From positions 1-63,424 of the IMG/VR virus record IMGVR_UViG_3300013093_000002: a stretch of DNA of 63,424 nt; one strand, given 5' to 3'. Positions 14,378 through 22,643 of the stretch are shown here, piece after piece (the first letter of the stretch is position 1; every line of letters begins with the position of its first letter). The position numbers and the translations under genes were made by a program. A model generated the notes under the pieces. That model had not been told where the DNA came from and searched no databases. It was given only the letters and a program-made list of their open reading frames with translations. Source of the stretch: a virus.

Positions 14378-15010
14378 ATGCCAAGTGTATCTAAAAAACA
14401 ACATAATTTTATGGCTGCAATAGCTAAAAACCCTGGGTTTGCTAAAAAAGTTGGTATTAAACAGAGCGTTGGTGAGGAATTTCTCCAAGCTGACAAAGGT
14501 AAACATTTTAAAGAAGGTGGATATATGAAAAAAATTAAACTTAAAGAAACAATGGGTCCTAGAACTATGTCAGAAGACATAGAAAAAGGTTCTAATAAAC
14601 TACGTAAATTTGGCGAAGCTAAAGTACAAAAAAGAGAAGCAACAAAAGGTAGAAATCTTGGTGATACAGGTGCTACAGTTGCTGATATGCGTGGCGGTAT
14701 GAAAAAAGGCGGTAAAGTTAAAAAATATGCTGCAGGTGGTTCAATTGAAAAAACTAAAGCTGGTAAATCAACACCATCATATAAAGAAATGGGTTCAATG
14801 AATATGAAAAAAGGTGGCGAAGTAGAAACTAAATCAGAAGCTATGAAAGAAGAAAAAGAAATTAAGTCTATTAAAAAAGAACTTAAACATCACGAACACA
14901 TGAAAGCTGGTAAAGCACATCATGGTTTAAAACACGGTGGCAAAGTTAAGAAATATGCACGTGGTGGTGGCATTGAATCTAAAGGTAAAACTAAAGGACG
15001 TTTCTGCTAA
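14378..15010 (+). CDS. Lys/Gly-rich repeat protein
   Basis: A 210-residue very basic protein. The N-terminus SKKQHNFMAAIAKNPGFAKK is an ordered-looking helix. Downstream the segment MKKGG(K/E)V recurs and KKYA(A/R)GG occurs twice, and it ends SKGKTKGRFC. The same tail ends the next protein (SKGKTKGRFI). Composition resembles histone-like or DNA-condensing proteins; a packaged internal protein is possible but unproven. Confidence 0.65.
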   Translation: MPSVSKKQHNFMAAIAKNPGFAKKVGIKQSVGEEFLQADKGKHFKEGGYMKKIKLKETMGPRTMSEDIEKGSNKLRKFGEAKVQKREATKGRNLGDTGATVADMRGGMKKGGKVKKYAAGGSIEKTKAGKSTPSYKEMGSMNMKKGGEVETKSEAMKEEKEIKSIKKELKHHEHMKAGKAHHGLKHGGKVKKYARGGGIESKGKTKGRFC

Positions 15011-15012
15011 TC

Positions 15013-15318
15013 ATGGAAGCAATTAAAAAACTTACGGCTAAAATGGTAGAGGAAGCAGTTAAAAAAAGAAATCAACCAATGGGTAAACCTCCTAAAGGTG
15101 GAATGCCTTTTGAAGATGATATGGGTCCTTTGCCTGTTAAAACTGCTCCAGCTCCAACACCTAATCCAGCACCAGCTCCTGCAGTTGCTCCTGCTATGAA
15201 AAAAGGTGGTAAAGTAAAAGCTAAAGCTAAACCTAAAGCTAAAAAAATGGCTTCAGGCGGTAAAGTACGTGGCTGTGGCTGTGAATCAAAAGGTAAAACA
15301 AAAGGTAGATTTATTTAA
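15013..15318 (+). CDS. Lys/Pro/Ala-rich small protein
   Basis: A 101-residue protein with a Pro/Ala-rich centre (about 42-62) and a Lys-rich tail containing MKKGGKVKAKAKPKAKK. It shares the C-terminal SKGKTKGRF tag with its upstream neighbour, indicating duplication. Function unknown. Confidence 0.6.
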   Translation: MEAIKKLTAKMVEEAVKKRNQPMGKPPKGGMPFEDDMGPLPVKTAPAPTPNPAPAPAVAPAMKKGGKVKAKAKPKAKKMASGGKVRGCGCESKGKTKGRFI

Positions 15319-15328
15319 GGAGAAGTAT

Positions 15329-15526
15329 ATGAAAGAAATGGAACATAAAGAACCAAATATGGTACATGAACATAAACATCACGTTCACCACATGGAAAAA
15401 CATGAAGTGGATGGTCACGTACATCATCATAAACATTATTCTAAACATGCAGCTGGCCATATGGTACATCATGAACACGTTAAAAAAATGTGTGGTGGCG
15501 GTTACATGGGTAAGAAAGGTAAATAA
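15329..15526 (+). CDS. Histidine-rich small protein
   Basis: A 65-residue protein with 18 histidines (28%), arranged as HEHKHHVHH, HVHHHKH and HMVHHEH clusters, then KKMCGGGYMGKKGK. The ATG at 15329 follows an AAGGAGA ribosome site; an upstream in-frame extension lies inside the previous gene. Metal binding or pH-dependent behaviour is likely from composition alone. Confidence 0.65.
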   Translation: MKEMEHKEPNMVHEHKHHVHHMEKHEVDGHVHHHKHYSKHAAGHMVHHEHVKKMCGGGYMGKKGK

Positions 15527-15528
15527 TC

Positions 15529-15921
15529 ATGGCAAACGGTGGACAAGGCGGAATACCGTCAACATCGCAACAACCTGTACAAAATACAGCTAATTTAAGA
15601 TCACAATCAGATTTGCGTAACCAGATGTTGGGTTTACCTTTATCTCAACAACCTATGCAACATCCAGGCATGATGCAACATCCAGGTATTCCAGGTCAAC
15701 CTCAAGCAGGTAAAGGTCCAGGTCAACCACAAGTAATGCCAACGCAACAACCAGGTATACCAGGTCAATATCCAACAGCATTTGTACCTTCTGTTAATCC
15801 TATGGTAAATCCTACAAACCCAGGAATACCTTTAGCTCCAACAGGTTTAGGTCAATTACCTCCACAAGGTTTAGCTTCATTACCACCGGCAGCGGGAACA
15901 TATCCTAGTAGAACTGTATAA
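15529..15921 (+). CDS. Pro/Gln/Gly-rich disordered protein
   Basis: A 130-residue low-complexity protein with repeated QHPGM, GIPGQ and PGQPQ units and no charged core. It looks like a flexible linker or surface protein. It overlaps the next start by one base (TAATG). Confidence 0.55.
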   Translation: MANGGQGGIPSTSQQPVQNTANLRSQSDLRNQMLGLPLSQQPMQHPGMMQHPGIPGQPQAGKGPGQPQVMPTQQPGIPGQYPTAFVPSVNPMVNPTNPGIPLAPTGLGQLPPQGLASLPPAAGTYPSRTV

Positions 15922-16202
15922 TGAGACCAAGTCGTGGCATGGGAATTATGAATGAGAAAAAGATTCCTGGTAGGAAGCCTAAGGTAATAACACGTAAAGA
16001 CGATCCTAATAAGGTTGATGTATATACAGAAGGTGGCAAGGTTAACGCTGCTGGTAACTACACAAAACCTACTTTACGTAAAAAAATTGTGGCAGAAGTA
16101 AAAGCCGCGGCAGTACAAGGTACAGGTGCTGGTCAATGGTCAGCTCGTAAAGCACAATTAGTTGCTAAGAAATATAAAGCTGCAGGTGGCGGATATAAAT
16201 GA
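15921..16202 (+). CDS. DUF5872-like protein, N-terminal half
   Basis: A 93-residue basic protein. The part NYTKPTLRKKIVAEVKA ... GQWSARKAQLVAKKYKAAGGGYK (about 46-93) resembles the first half of DUF5872. The second half appears as the separate, overlapping downstream gene. Function of the family is not known to me. Confidence 0.65.
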   Translation: MRPSRGMGIMNEKKIPGRKPKVITRKDDPNKVDVYTEGGKVNAAGNYTKPTLRKKIVAEVKAAAVQGTGAGQWSARKAQLVAKKYKAAGGGYK

Positions 16203-16450
16203 GTGCTTTAGCTAAGTCACAACGCTCTTTAAAAGCATGGGGTGACCAAAAGTGGAGAACTAAGTCAGGTAAAAAGTCTAGTGAAACAGGCGAAAGATAC
16301 TTACCAGAAAAAGCAATCAAAGCTTTAAGTCCTCAAGAATATGCTGCAACAACAAAAGCAAAACGTGCAGGTAAAGCTAAAGGTAAACAGTTTGTAGCTC
16401 AACCAAAAAGTATTAAACAAAAAGTAAAACCTTATAGAAAGGTATCATAA
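16199..16450 (+). CDS. DUF5872-like protein, C-terminal half
   Basis: An 83-residue basic protein with SQRSLKAWGDQKWRTKSGK (about 7-25), RYLPEKAIKALS and KGKQFVAQP, which resemble the second half of DUF5872. Its ATG overlaps the stop of the preceding gene (ATGA), so both halves are made together in equal amounts. Confidence 0.65.
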   Translation: MSALAKSQRSLKAWGDQKWRTKSGKKSSETGERYLPEKAIKALSPQEYAATTKAKRAGKAKGKQFVAQPKSIKQKVKPYRKVS

Positions 16451-16451
16451 C

Positions 16452-16631
16452 ATGGCAGAAAAGTGGATTCAAAAAGCAATTAAAAAACCAGGTGCATTAA
16501 AGTCAGAACTTGGTGTTAAAAAAGGTGAAAAGATTCCTGCTAAGAAGTTAGCAGCAGCTGCAAAGAAACCAGGTAAACTTGGTCAACGTGCACGTCTAGC
16601 TGAAACTTTAAAAGGACTTAAGAAAAAATAA
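16452..16631 (+). CDS. Small basic protein
   Basis: A 59-residue Lys/Ala-rich protein starting MAEKWIQKAIKKPGALKSEL, with IPAKKLAAAAKKPGKLGQRA later. Its stop overlaps the next ATG (TAATG). It fits the surrounding set of small basic proteins that may be packaged with DNA. Function unknown. Confidence 0.7.
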   Translation: MAEKWIQKAIKKPGALKSELGVKKGEKIPAKKLAAAAKKPGKLGQRARLAETLKGLKKK

Positions 16632-17566
16632 TGTCAGTAGCTAATCCATCACCAAGTGGTACCTCGTCATTTAATCCTGACGTAAATTATATTGTAGAAG
16701 ACGCATTTGAACGATGCGGACATGAATTACGTACAGGTTATGATTTAAGAACTGCAAGACGTAGTTTAAACTTACTTACTATTGAGTGGGCAAATCGTGG
16801 TATTAATCTTTGGACAATTGAAGAAGGTTATATTCCGTTAGTACCAGGTCAAATACAATATCCATTACCTACTGATACGATTGATTTACTTGATATGGTG
16901 ACACGTACAGGCACAGGACAAAATCAACAAGATATTAATATTAACCGTATTAGTGAATCAACATACTCAACAATACCTAATAAAAATGCTAATGGACGTC
17001 CTATTCAAGTTTGGATTCAAAGACTTTCTGGATTAACTTATCCTACAACAGCTACATTAAGTACAACAATTGGTGCTACAGATACATTAATTACAGTGTC
17101 GAATGCATCAAACTTAGCTTATGGTGGTTATATTCAGTTAGATTCTGAAATCATAAATTACCAAGGTATTATTGGAAACCAGTTACAAAACTGTGTTAGA
17201 GGTCAAGCTAATACAATAGCTGCTGGTCATACAGCGGGCGCTGCAGTTTCTGTACCACAATTACCTAATATATCTGTATGGCCAACTCCAGACGCAGCTA
17301 CAACATATACATTTGTATATTGGAGATTAAGACGTATTAATGACGCAGGTCAAGGTTATGATACACAAGATGTACCATTTAGATTTATACCAGCTATGGT
17401 TGCAGGATTAGCTTCATATTTAAGTATTAAGTTACCTAATGTAGATCCTTTAAGAATACAATATTTAAAACAAGAATATGAACAAGCATTCCAATTAGCA
17501 GCAGACGAGGATAGAGAAAAGGCAAGTGTTAGATTTGTGCCTCGTGAAATGTTTTATCACGGATAA
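16631..17566 (+). CDS. Head-tail connector or adaptor-like protein
   Basis: A 311-residue protein. The helical N-terminus with RTGYDLRTARRSLNLLTIEW (about 35-54) and the beta segment PGQIQYPLPTDTIDLL match the style of podovirus adaptor proteins that sit under the portal. An inserted beta module (about 143-200, LITVSNASNLAYGGYIQLDS ... IINYQG) resembles domains used repeatedly in virion proteins. Confidence in a connector role comes from these features and position. Confidence 0.65.
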   Translation: MSVANPSPSGTSSFNPDVNYIVEDAFERCGHELRTGYDLRTARRSLNLLTIEWANRGINLWTIEEGYIPLVPGQIQYPLPTDTIDLLDMVTRTGTGQNQQDININRISESTYSTIPNKNANGRPIQVWIQRLSGLTYPTTATLSTTIGATDTLITVSNASNLAYGGYIQLDSEIINYQGIIGNQLQNCVRGQANTIAAGHTAGAAVSVPQLPNISVWPTPDAATTYTFVYWRLRRINDAGQGYDTQDVPFRFIPAMVAGLASYLSIKLPNVDPLRIQYLKQEYEQAFQLAADEDREKASVRFVPREMFYHG

Positions 17567-17570
17567 TTAA

Positions 17571-17948
17571 ATGCCAACCAAGTATTCTAGTGGTAAGTTT
17601 GCAATTGCCCAGTGTGATCGTTGTGGCTTTAGATATAAGCTAAAACAACTAAAGCAGTTGGTAATTAAGACAAAAAATGTTAATATACTGGTATGTCCAG
17701 AATGCTGGGAACCAGATCAACCGCAGTTAAGTTTAGGTTTATACCCAGTTAACGATGCGCAAGCAGTAAGAAATCCACGTCCTGATTTAGGTTATTATGC
17801 ATCAGGTACAGGCGGTGATGGTGGTAGTAGAGTTATAGAATATGGATGGAACCCTGTTGGTGGAGCAAGAGCTAATGATTCAGGCTTAACTCCTAATAAT
17901 TTAGTTTCAATAGGTAACGTTGGATCAGTAACAGTATCATATACATAG
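17571..17948 (+). CDS. Zinc-ribbon structural-region protein
   Basis: A 125-residue protein with CDRCGFRYKLKQL near the N-terminus and CPEC about 25 residues later, a four-Cys zinc ribbon. The C-terminal 70 residues are Gly/Asn/Pro-rich and probably extended. It lies between two adaptor candidates, so a small virion or assembly protein is likely. Confidence 0.65.
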   Translation: MPTKYSSGKFAIAQCDRCGFRYKLKQLKQLVIKTKNVNILVCPECWEPDQPQLSLGLYPVNDAQAVRNPRPDLGYYASGTGGDGGSRVIEYGWNPVGGARANDSGLTPNNLVSIGNVGSVTVSYT

Positions 17949-17958
17949 GAGAAGTAAA

Positions 17959-18153
17959 ATGGGATTTAAATCAGGTGCTCAAGGCATTAATCAAAAAGGT
18001 AAAACTAAAGGTACTAACTTAGGCGATGACGGCGCTAAATTAGGTATCGAAGGTGGTAAAGGTTCTAAAGGTGCTACAACAGTTAAGTCTATCGACATGA
18101 AAAAGTATGGACGTAATGTAGCTCGTGCAATGAATCAAAAGAAAGGTAAATAA
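17959..18153 (+). CDS. Small Gly/Lys-rich protein
   Basis: A 64-residue protein with GINQKGKTKGTNLGDDGAK, related in style to the SKGKTKGRF tails at 14.9 and 15.3 kb. Good ribosome site (AGGAGA). Function unknown. Confidence 0.6.
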   Translation: MGFKSGAQGINQKGKTKGTNLGDDGAKLGIEGGKGSKGATTVKSIDMKKYGRNVARAMNQKKGK

Positions 18154-18154
18154 T

Positions 18155-18424
18155 ATGGCTAAAGAAGTTCCAGCAACAAGCGTAGATAGCCCAGCAATTA
18201 CATTAGGTAACGCTAAAAACAATAAGGATGCACAAGAATATAGCATGAAGTTTTTCTCTGCTGACGAAGCTAATCCGATTGGTAAATATACACAACCTAA
18301 AGAATATACAGTCGACTTATCTAATAATGGTTACCCACAAACTGATGTAAAAGAAGATGGTGTAGAGTTTCGTGGAGCAGGTGCTGCAACTAAAGCACGT
18401 AAATCTAGGGGTCCATTAGTTTAG
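18155..18424 (+). CDS. Hypothetical small protein
   Basis: An 89-residue soluble protein with KEVPATSVDSPAITLGNAKN at the N-terminus and a basic end (ATKARKSRGPLV). It starts 1 base after the previous stop. I do not recognise it. Confidence 0.6.
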   Translation: MAKEVPATSVDSPAITLGNAKNNKDAQEYSMKFFSADEANPIGKYTQPKEYTVDLSNNGYPQTDVKEDGVEFRGAGAATKARKSRGPLV

Positions 18425-18585
18425 TGGTTAAAAGTCCTTGCGTAGGAGTGTGTCGTCTATATGATGATATATGTGCAGGGTGTAATAGAACGGTAGATGA
18501 AGTTGTTGAATGGTACAACATGTCTGATGAAGATAAACAAAAGGTTATAGATAGAATAAATGAACTACGCACAACTAGTAACTGA
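18424..18585 (+). CDS. DUF1289-family Cys-rich small protein
   Basis: A 53-residue protein starting at GTG 18424, which overlaps the previous TAG by one base. SPCVGVCRL, then CAGCNRTVDEVVEW and MSDEDKQKVIDRI reproduce the DUF1289 pattern of four cysteines (6, 10, 17, 20) followed by an acidic helix. Such proteins probably bind a metal. It overlaps the next gene by 26 bases in another frame. Cellular DUF1289 proteins are common in Proteobacteria; its role in a phage is unknown. Confidence 0.8.
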   Translation: MVKSPCVGVCRLYDDICAGCNRTVDEVVEWYNMSDEDKQKVIDRINELRTTSN

Positions 18586-19195
18586 GATTCAGGATTATAC
18601 CGAGAATACGTTTCAAACCGTAGATATAAACACATTTATACAACAAGCTGAACAACGTATATATAATACGGTTCAGTTACCAGCACTACGTAAAAATGTA
18701 ACAGGTAATTGCACTGCAGGTAATAAATACTTAGATACACCTACAGACTGGTTATCTACATTTAGTATAGCTATTATTAACTCTAATAATGAATATTTAT
18801 ATTTGTTAAATAAAGATGTTAACTTTATAAGAGAGTCCTATAAAGATACGGATAGTACATTTTATGGTGAACCTGAATATTATGCTGTATTTGATAATAA
18901 TTCATTTATATTGGGACCAACGCCAGATCAGAACTATGCAGTAGAGTTACATTATTTTTATTATCCTACTTCTATTGTGACAGCAGGTACATCATGGTTA
19001 GGTAATAATTTTGATTCAGTATTATTATATGGTTCACTACTAGAGGCTTACACTTATATGAAGGGTGAAGCAGATGTTATTGCAGAGTATCAGAAGCGTT
19101 ATGATGAAGCATTAGCATTATTGAAACAACTTGGTGATGGTAAAAATAGACAAGATTCTTATAGAAGTGGCCAAGTTAGAGATGCAGTTAGATAA
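18560..19195 (+). CDS. SU10/P22-type head-tail adaptor
   Basis: A 211-residue protein. The N-terminal helical part (NYAQLVTEIQDYTENTFQTV, INTFIQQAEQRIYN) and the later YGSLLEAYTYMKGEADVIAEY helices match the phage adaptor family that docks onto the portal in short-tailed phages. Trp and Tyr in the middle beta segment fit the family. Confidence 0.75.
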   Translation: MNYAQLVTEIQDYTENTFQTVDINTFIQQAEQRIYNTVQLPALRKNVTGNCTAGNKYLDTPTDWLSTFSIAIINSNNEYLYLLNKDVNFIRESYKDTDSTFYGEPEYYAVFDNNSFILGPTPDQNYAVELHYFYYPTSIVTAGTSWLGNNFDSVLLYGSLLEAYTYMKGEADVIAEYQKRYDEALALLKQLGDGKNRQDSYRSGQVRDAVR

Positions 19196-19620
19196 TGGCT
19201 ATTTACCAAACACAATGTACTATATTTAAGTATAACTTACTTGCTGGGTTAGAAGACTTTAATCCTCCTAGTTCTTATACTTATAAAATTGCTTTATATA
19301 CCTCAAATGCTAGTTTAAGTAGTGCAACAACTGCCTATAGTACTACAAACGAAATAACAGGTACAGGATATACAGTAGGGGGTTTAGTTTTAACTCCATC
19401 TATAGCACTTGATAATACAGCTAACGCTGCATATGTAACGTTTAATAATGTAACTTGGAATCCTGCGAATTTTAGTACAGCAGGTGCTTTGATATATAAT
19501 AGCACTACAGGAGCAGCAGTTGCAGTATTAAACTTTGGGCAAACAATAAATGCAGTAAATACTTTTACAATAACATTCCCAACGGCTAGTGCATCATCTG
19601 CTGTTATAAGAATTAATTAA
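19195..19620 (+). CDS. Tail-region structural protein
   Basis: A 141-residue beta-rich protein starting MAIYQTQCTIFKYNLLAGLE with an AGALIYNSTTGAAVAVLNFG segment common in phage tail or fibre-associated proteins. Its start overlaps the adaptor stop by one base (TAATG). The role is inferred from context. Confidence 0.6.
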   Translation: MAIYQTQCTIFKYNLLAGLEDFNPPSSYTYKIALYTSNASLSSATTAYSTTNEITGTGYTVGGLVLTPSIALDNTANAAYVTFNNVTWNPANFSTAGALIYNSTTGAAVAVLNFGQTINAVNTFTITFPTASASSAVIRIN

Positions 19621-19629
19621 GGAGATAAT

Positions 19630-20241
19630 ATGATTAAAGAAACACAAGGTTCAGGCGATTTTGCAATCGCTACATTAAATACAAGCGGAATTACTAGTGA
19701 AGAATTTGGTCTTCATGGTCACTACCACGTTTTATGTCATGATAAAGATGGCAATTTAAAATGGGAAGAACATTTTGATAACCAAGTAGTTCAAATTGGT
19801 AAACAGCTTATGATGGATACTCTTTTAAGAGGTTCAGCTTATACAGTTGTAGGTCCATTCTTAGGTTTAGTATCAGGATCAAGTAATACATTTTCACCTA
19901 CCGATACAATGACTTCACATGCTGGTTGGACAGAGTTTATTAACTATACAGTAGGCGGATCAGCAGTTAGAGGTACAGCAGTATTTGCAGCTTCTACAGG
20001 TAATAATAATACTACACCAGGTTCTAACGTAGTAACTTCATCAGCTACTGCAATTACATATACAATTACAGGTGCTGGTGGTACAGTTGGTGGATGCTTT
20101 ATTGTAACAGGTACAGGTGCAGTAAGTACTCAATCTTCTACAGCAGGTACATTATATAGTGCTGGTGCGTTTGGTACAGCTAAGACTACAACCGCAGGCG
20201 ATACAGTCGCAGTAACATACTCTACTACAGCAACTAGCTAA
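19630..20241 (+). CDS. Tail-region structural protein
   Basis: A 203-residue protein. The N-terminus contains GHYHVLCHDKDGNLKWEEHF and NQVVQIGKQLMMDTLLRGSA, seen in many uncharacterised phage tail-region proteins; the remainder is Thr/Gly/Ser-rich beta structure. Function unknown. Confidence 0.6.
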   Translation: MIKETQGSGDFAIATLNTSGITSEEFGLHGHYHVLCHDKDGNLKWEEHFDNQVVQIGKQLMMDTLLRGSAYTVVGPFLGLVSGSSNTFSPTDTMTSHAGWTEFINYTVGGSAVRGTAVFAASTGNNNTTPGSNVVTSSATAITYTITGAGGTVGGCFIVTGTGAVSTQSSTAGTLYSAGAFGTAKTTTAGDTVAVTYSTTATS

Positions 20242-20250
20242 GGAGCTTAA

Positions 20251-21156
20251 ATGGCTCTTCAGTTATTTGATAGAGTTCAAGTAACAGCTACAGCAAATAC
20301 TACAGTTAGTTTTACACTGGGTACTGCCGTAGCTGGATATCAGTCATTCTCTGTAATGACAAACGGTAATACTACTTACTATGGTTCTTCTGATGGAACG
20401 AACTGGGAAGTTGGTATTGGTACTTATTCGTCTACAGGACCTACATTAACTCGTACCACAATATTATCTTCAAGTAATGCAGGAGCAGCAGTTACTTTTA
20501 CTGGAACTCCTAATGTATGGATTGACTATCCTTCGTCACAATCTGTTTATCTAAATAATAACGTTGTTTCTGTTCCTACTTATGTAGCTACTCAAACAGT
20601 ATCAGGTTCTAGTTCAACTGGAGCCTATTCCTACGGTACTTTAAATGGCTCTGATACAGGAGTTATGGCATCATTTCAAACAAGTATTGCAGGTTATGGT
20701 TATGTAGCTATACAAAATACCAGCTCAAATTCAGCGGCAACAACAGACTTTACTTTATATAATGATACTGCTTCATTAGGTAGGTATTTTGACATTGGTA
20801 TTAATTCAACTACATATACAGGAACAGGTAACTTTTCTCTTGCGAATGCTAGTTATATATACTCATATGGCGGTGATTTATCAATAGGTACCTATACATC
20901 AAACGCTATCCACTTTATTATTAATAACGGTGCTACTGATGCTTTAACCATATCTACAGCAGGCAATGTTACCACACCTAACGTTTTGACAGGCGCTGAA
21001 GTTGTAGCTTCAAATGGATTAATTTTAAATAACAAAACAGTATCTAATTCTTATACAATTCCTACTGGGTATAATGCAATTGCTGTAGGCCCTGTTACTG
21101 TGGCTTCCGGTGCGGCTGTAACTATACCATCAGGATCACGCTGGGTAGTATTATAA
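20251..21156 (+). CDS. Tail fibre-like protein
   Basis: A 301-residue Thr/Ser/Asn-rich protein. The first 100 residues resemble phage proteins with FDRVQVTATANTTVSFTLG and GPTLTRTTILSSSNAG. The end, SGAAVTIPSGSRWVVL, is the same C-terminal module as in the protein at 22644-23606 (TVTIPSGSRWLVL). A fibre or adhesin subunit is likely. Confidence 0.65.
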   Translation: MALQLFDRVQVTATANTTVSFTLGTAVAGYQSFSVMTNGNTTYYGSSDGTNWEVGIGTYSSTGPTLTRTTILSSSNAGAAVTFTGTPNVWIDYPSSQSVYLNNNVVSVPTYVATQTVSGSSSTGAYSYGTLNGSDTGVMASFQTSIAGYGYVAIQNTSSNSAATTDFTLYNDTASLGRYFDIGINSTTYTGTGNFSLANASYIYSYGGDLSIGTYTSNAIHFIINNGATDALTISTAGNVTTPNVLTGAEVVASNGLILNNKTVSNSYTIPTGYNAIAVGPVTVASGAAVTIPSGSRWVVL

Positions 21157-21157
21157 G

Positions 21158-22606
21158 ATGTTTGGGTTAAGTCCACTATCATCAAAGCCTTTCGTTGCTT
21201 TAGGTACTAATAGTTATGCATTTACTAGAACAGAAAACGTAACATTAGCTGATGCAAGTACTCAAGTTTTTGCGGCACTACAATCTATATCAGAAAACGT
21301 AACCTTAGCTGATAGTAATTCTCAAGTATTTAATGCACTACAATCTATAACAGAAAACGTAACCTTAGCTGATAGTAATTCTCAAGTATTTAATGCACTA
21401 CAATCTATAACAGAAAACGTAACTTTAAACGATACACCAAGTATTGCAGCACAATTTATAGTAAGTGATACAGAGAACTTAACTTTAAATGATTCAAGTA
21501 CCCAAGTATTTAATGCGTTACAATCTATAACAGAAAATGCATTATTTAATGACACACCTACAATATCAGCTCAATTTGCAGTTGCATTTACTGATAATAC
21601 CGGAGTTACAGATGTTATAACTATTACTGCTCAGTTTATTGTAAGTGATACAGAAAATGTAAGTCTAAATGACTCAAGTACGCAAACATATAATTTCTTA
21701 GTTTCAATTAGTGAAAACGTAGTTTTATTTGATATTAATTCTGAGTTATCTACATTTATAGAAACACTATCAGAACCTATGACTTTAGCTGATTTTAGCA
21801 TTCAGTTATCTACATTCTTAGAGTCATTAAGTGAAAACGTGGTATTAAATGATACAAATTCAACAACATTTAATTTCCCACAAAGCTTTACTGATAATGT
21901 AATTTTAAATGATGTTAATTCTATAACTGCTAACTTCCCACAAAGCTTTACTGATAATACAACTTTAGCTGATACTGAATCTATTAATGCTAACTTCCCA
22001 CAATCAAGAACAGAGAATGTAACTTTAGCTGATAGTAGTACGCAACAATCTAACTTTAATCAATCGGCTACTGAAAATAGTAATTTAAATGATTCAAGCA
22101 CACAACAGTCTAATTTCTTACAATCTATTACTGAAAACTTTACAGTAGCTGAGTTAGAGTCGATTGTAGGTAATTTTGTAACAAGTATTGCTGAAGCTTT
22201 AACGCTTAACGATATAGAAACTATTACTACTGCCTTTATATTTACAATTACTGAAAATAGCCAATATGCTGATAGTTCAGCGGCCTCAAAACAAATACTA
22301 TATTCAATACTAGAAAACATAAATGTAGCGGACACAAATAGTATTAGAGCTCAGTTCATAGTATCTATACTTGAAAATGTTAAGTTATTAGATTTTGCAG
22401 TAACACACGGTTGGATAAGAATTGATGATTCACAAATACCTAATTGGTCTACTATAAATGATTCACAAACACCGAATTGGACTATGATTAATAGTGCACA
22501 AACACCTAACTGGACTATAATTAATGATTCACAAGGATCAGGTTGGACTGTAATTAACGTGTCACAGAGCCCAAATTGGACAATTATCAATGATTTACAA
22601 CCCTAA
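21158..22606 (+). CDS. Repeat-rich fibre or adhesin protein
   Basis: A 482-residue protein made almost entirely of repeats. Residues about 22-410 are degenerate copies of a 20-residue unit of the type ENVTLADSNSQVFNALQSIT. Residues 424-478 are five copies of an 11-residue unit, consensus DSQTPNWTxIN. Two of the long units are identical at DNA level. The regular beta pattern suggests an elongated fibre, and the DSQTPNW region a tip or carbohydrate-binding surface. Repeat number probably varies between strains. Confidence 0.65.
   Translation: MFGLSPLSSKPFVALGTNSYAFTRTENVTLADASTQVFAALQSISENVTLADSNSQVFNALQSITENVTLADSNSQVFNALQSITENVTLNDTPSIAAQFIVSDTENLTLNDSSTQVFNALQSITENALFNDTPTISAQFAVAFTDNTGVTDVITITAQFIVSDTENVSLNDSSTQTYNFLVSISENVVLFDINSELSTFIETLSEPMTLADFSIQLSTFLESLSENVVLNDTNSTTFNFPQSFTDNVILNDVNSITANFPQSFTDNTTLADTESINANFPQSRTENVTLADSSTQQSNFNQSATENSNLNDSSTQQSNFLQSITENFTVAELESIVGNFVTSIAEALTLNDIETITTAFIFTITENSQYADSSAASKQILYSILENINVADTNSIRAQFIVSILENVKLLDFAVTHGWIRIDDSQIPNWSTINDSQTPNWTMINSAQTPNWTIINDSQGSGWTVINVSQSPNWTIINDLQP
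21301..21420 (+). repeat. Perfect 60-bp tandem duplication
   Basis: 21301-21360 and 21361-21420 are identical. The phase matches the 20-codon unit of the host gene, showing recent repeat expansion. Confidence 0.95.
22427..22591 (+). repeat. Five 33-bp tandem repeats
   Basis: Five units of 33 bases each encode DSQxPNWTxIN. They are degenerate at the third codon position, so they are older than the perfect 60-bp duplication upstream. Confidence 0.9.
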
Positions 22607-22609
22607 TTA

Positions 22610-22618
22610 TGATACAAT
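22610..22618 (+). promoter_or_regulatory. Possible extended -10 promoter for fibre genes
   Basis: TGATACAAT fits TGn plus a -10 box with one deviation. It lies in the only real gap (38 bases) between fibre genes. No -35 box is seen. Confidence 0.3.
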
Positions 22619-22643
22619 ATAAATAACTAGATTAAGGATTTTT

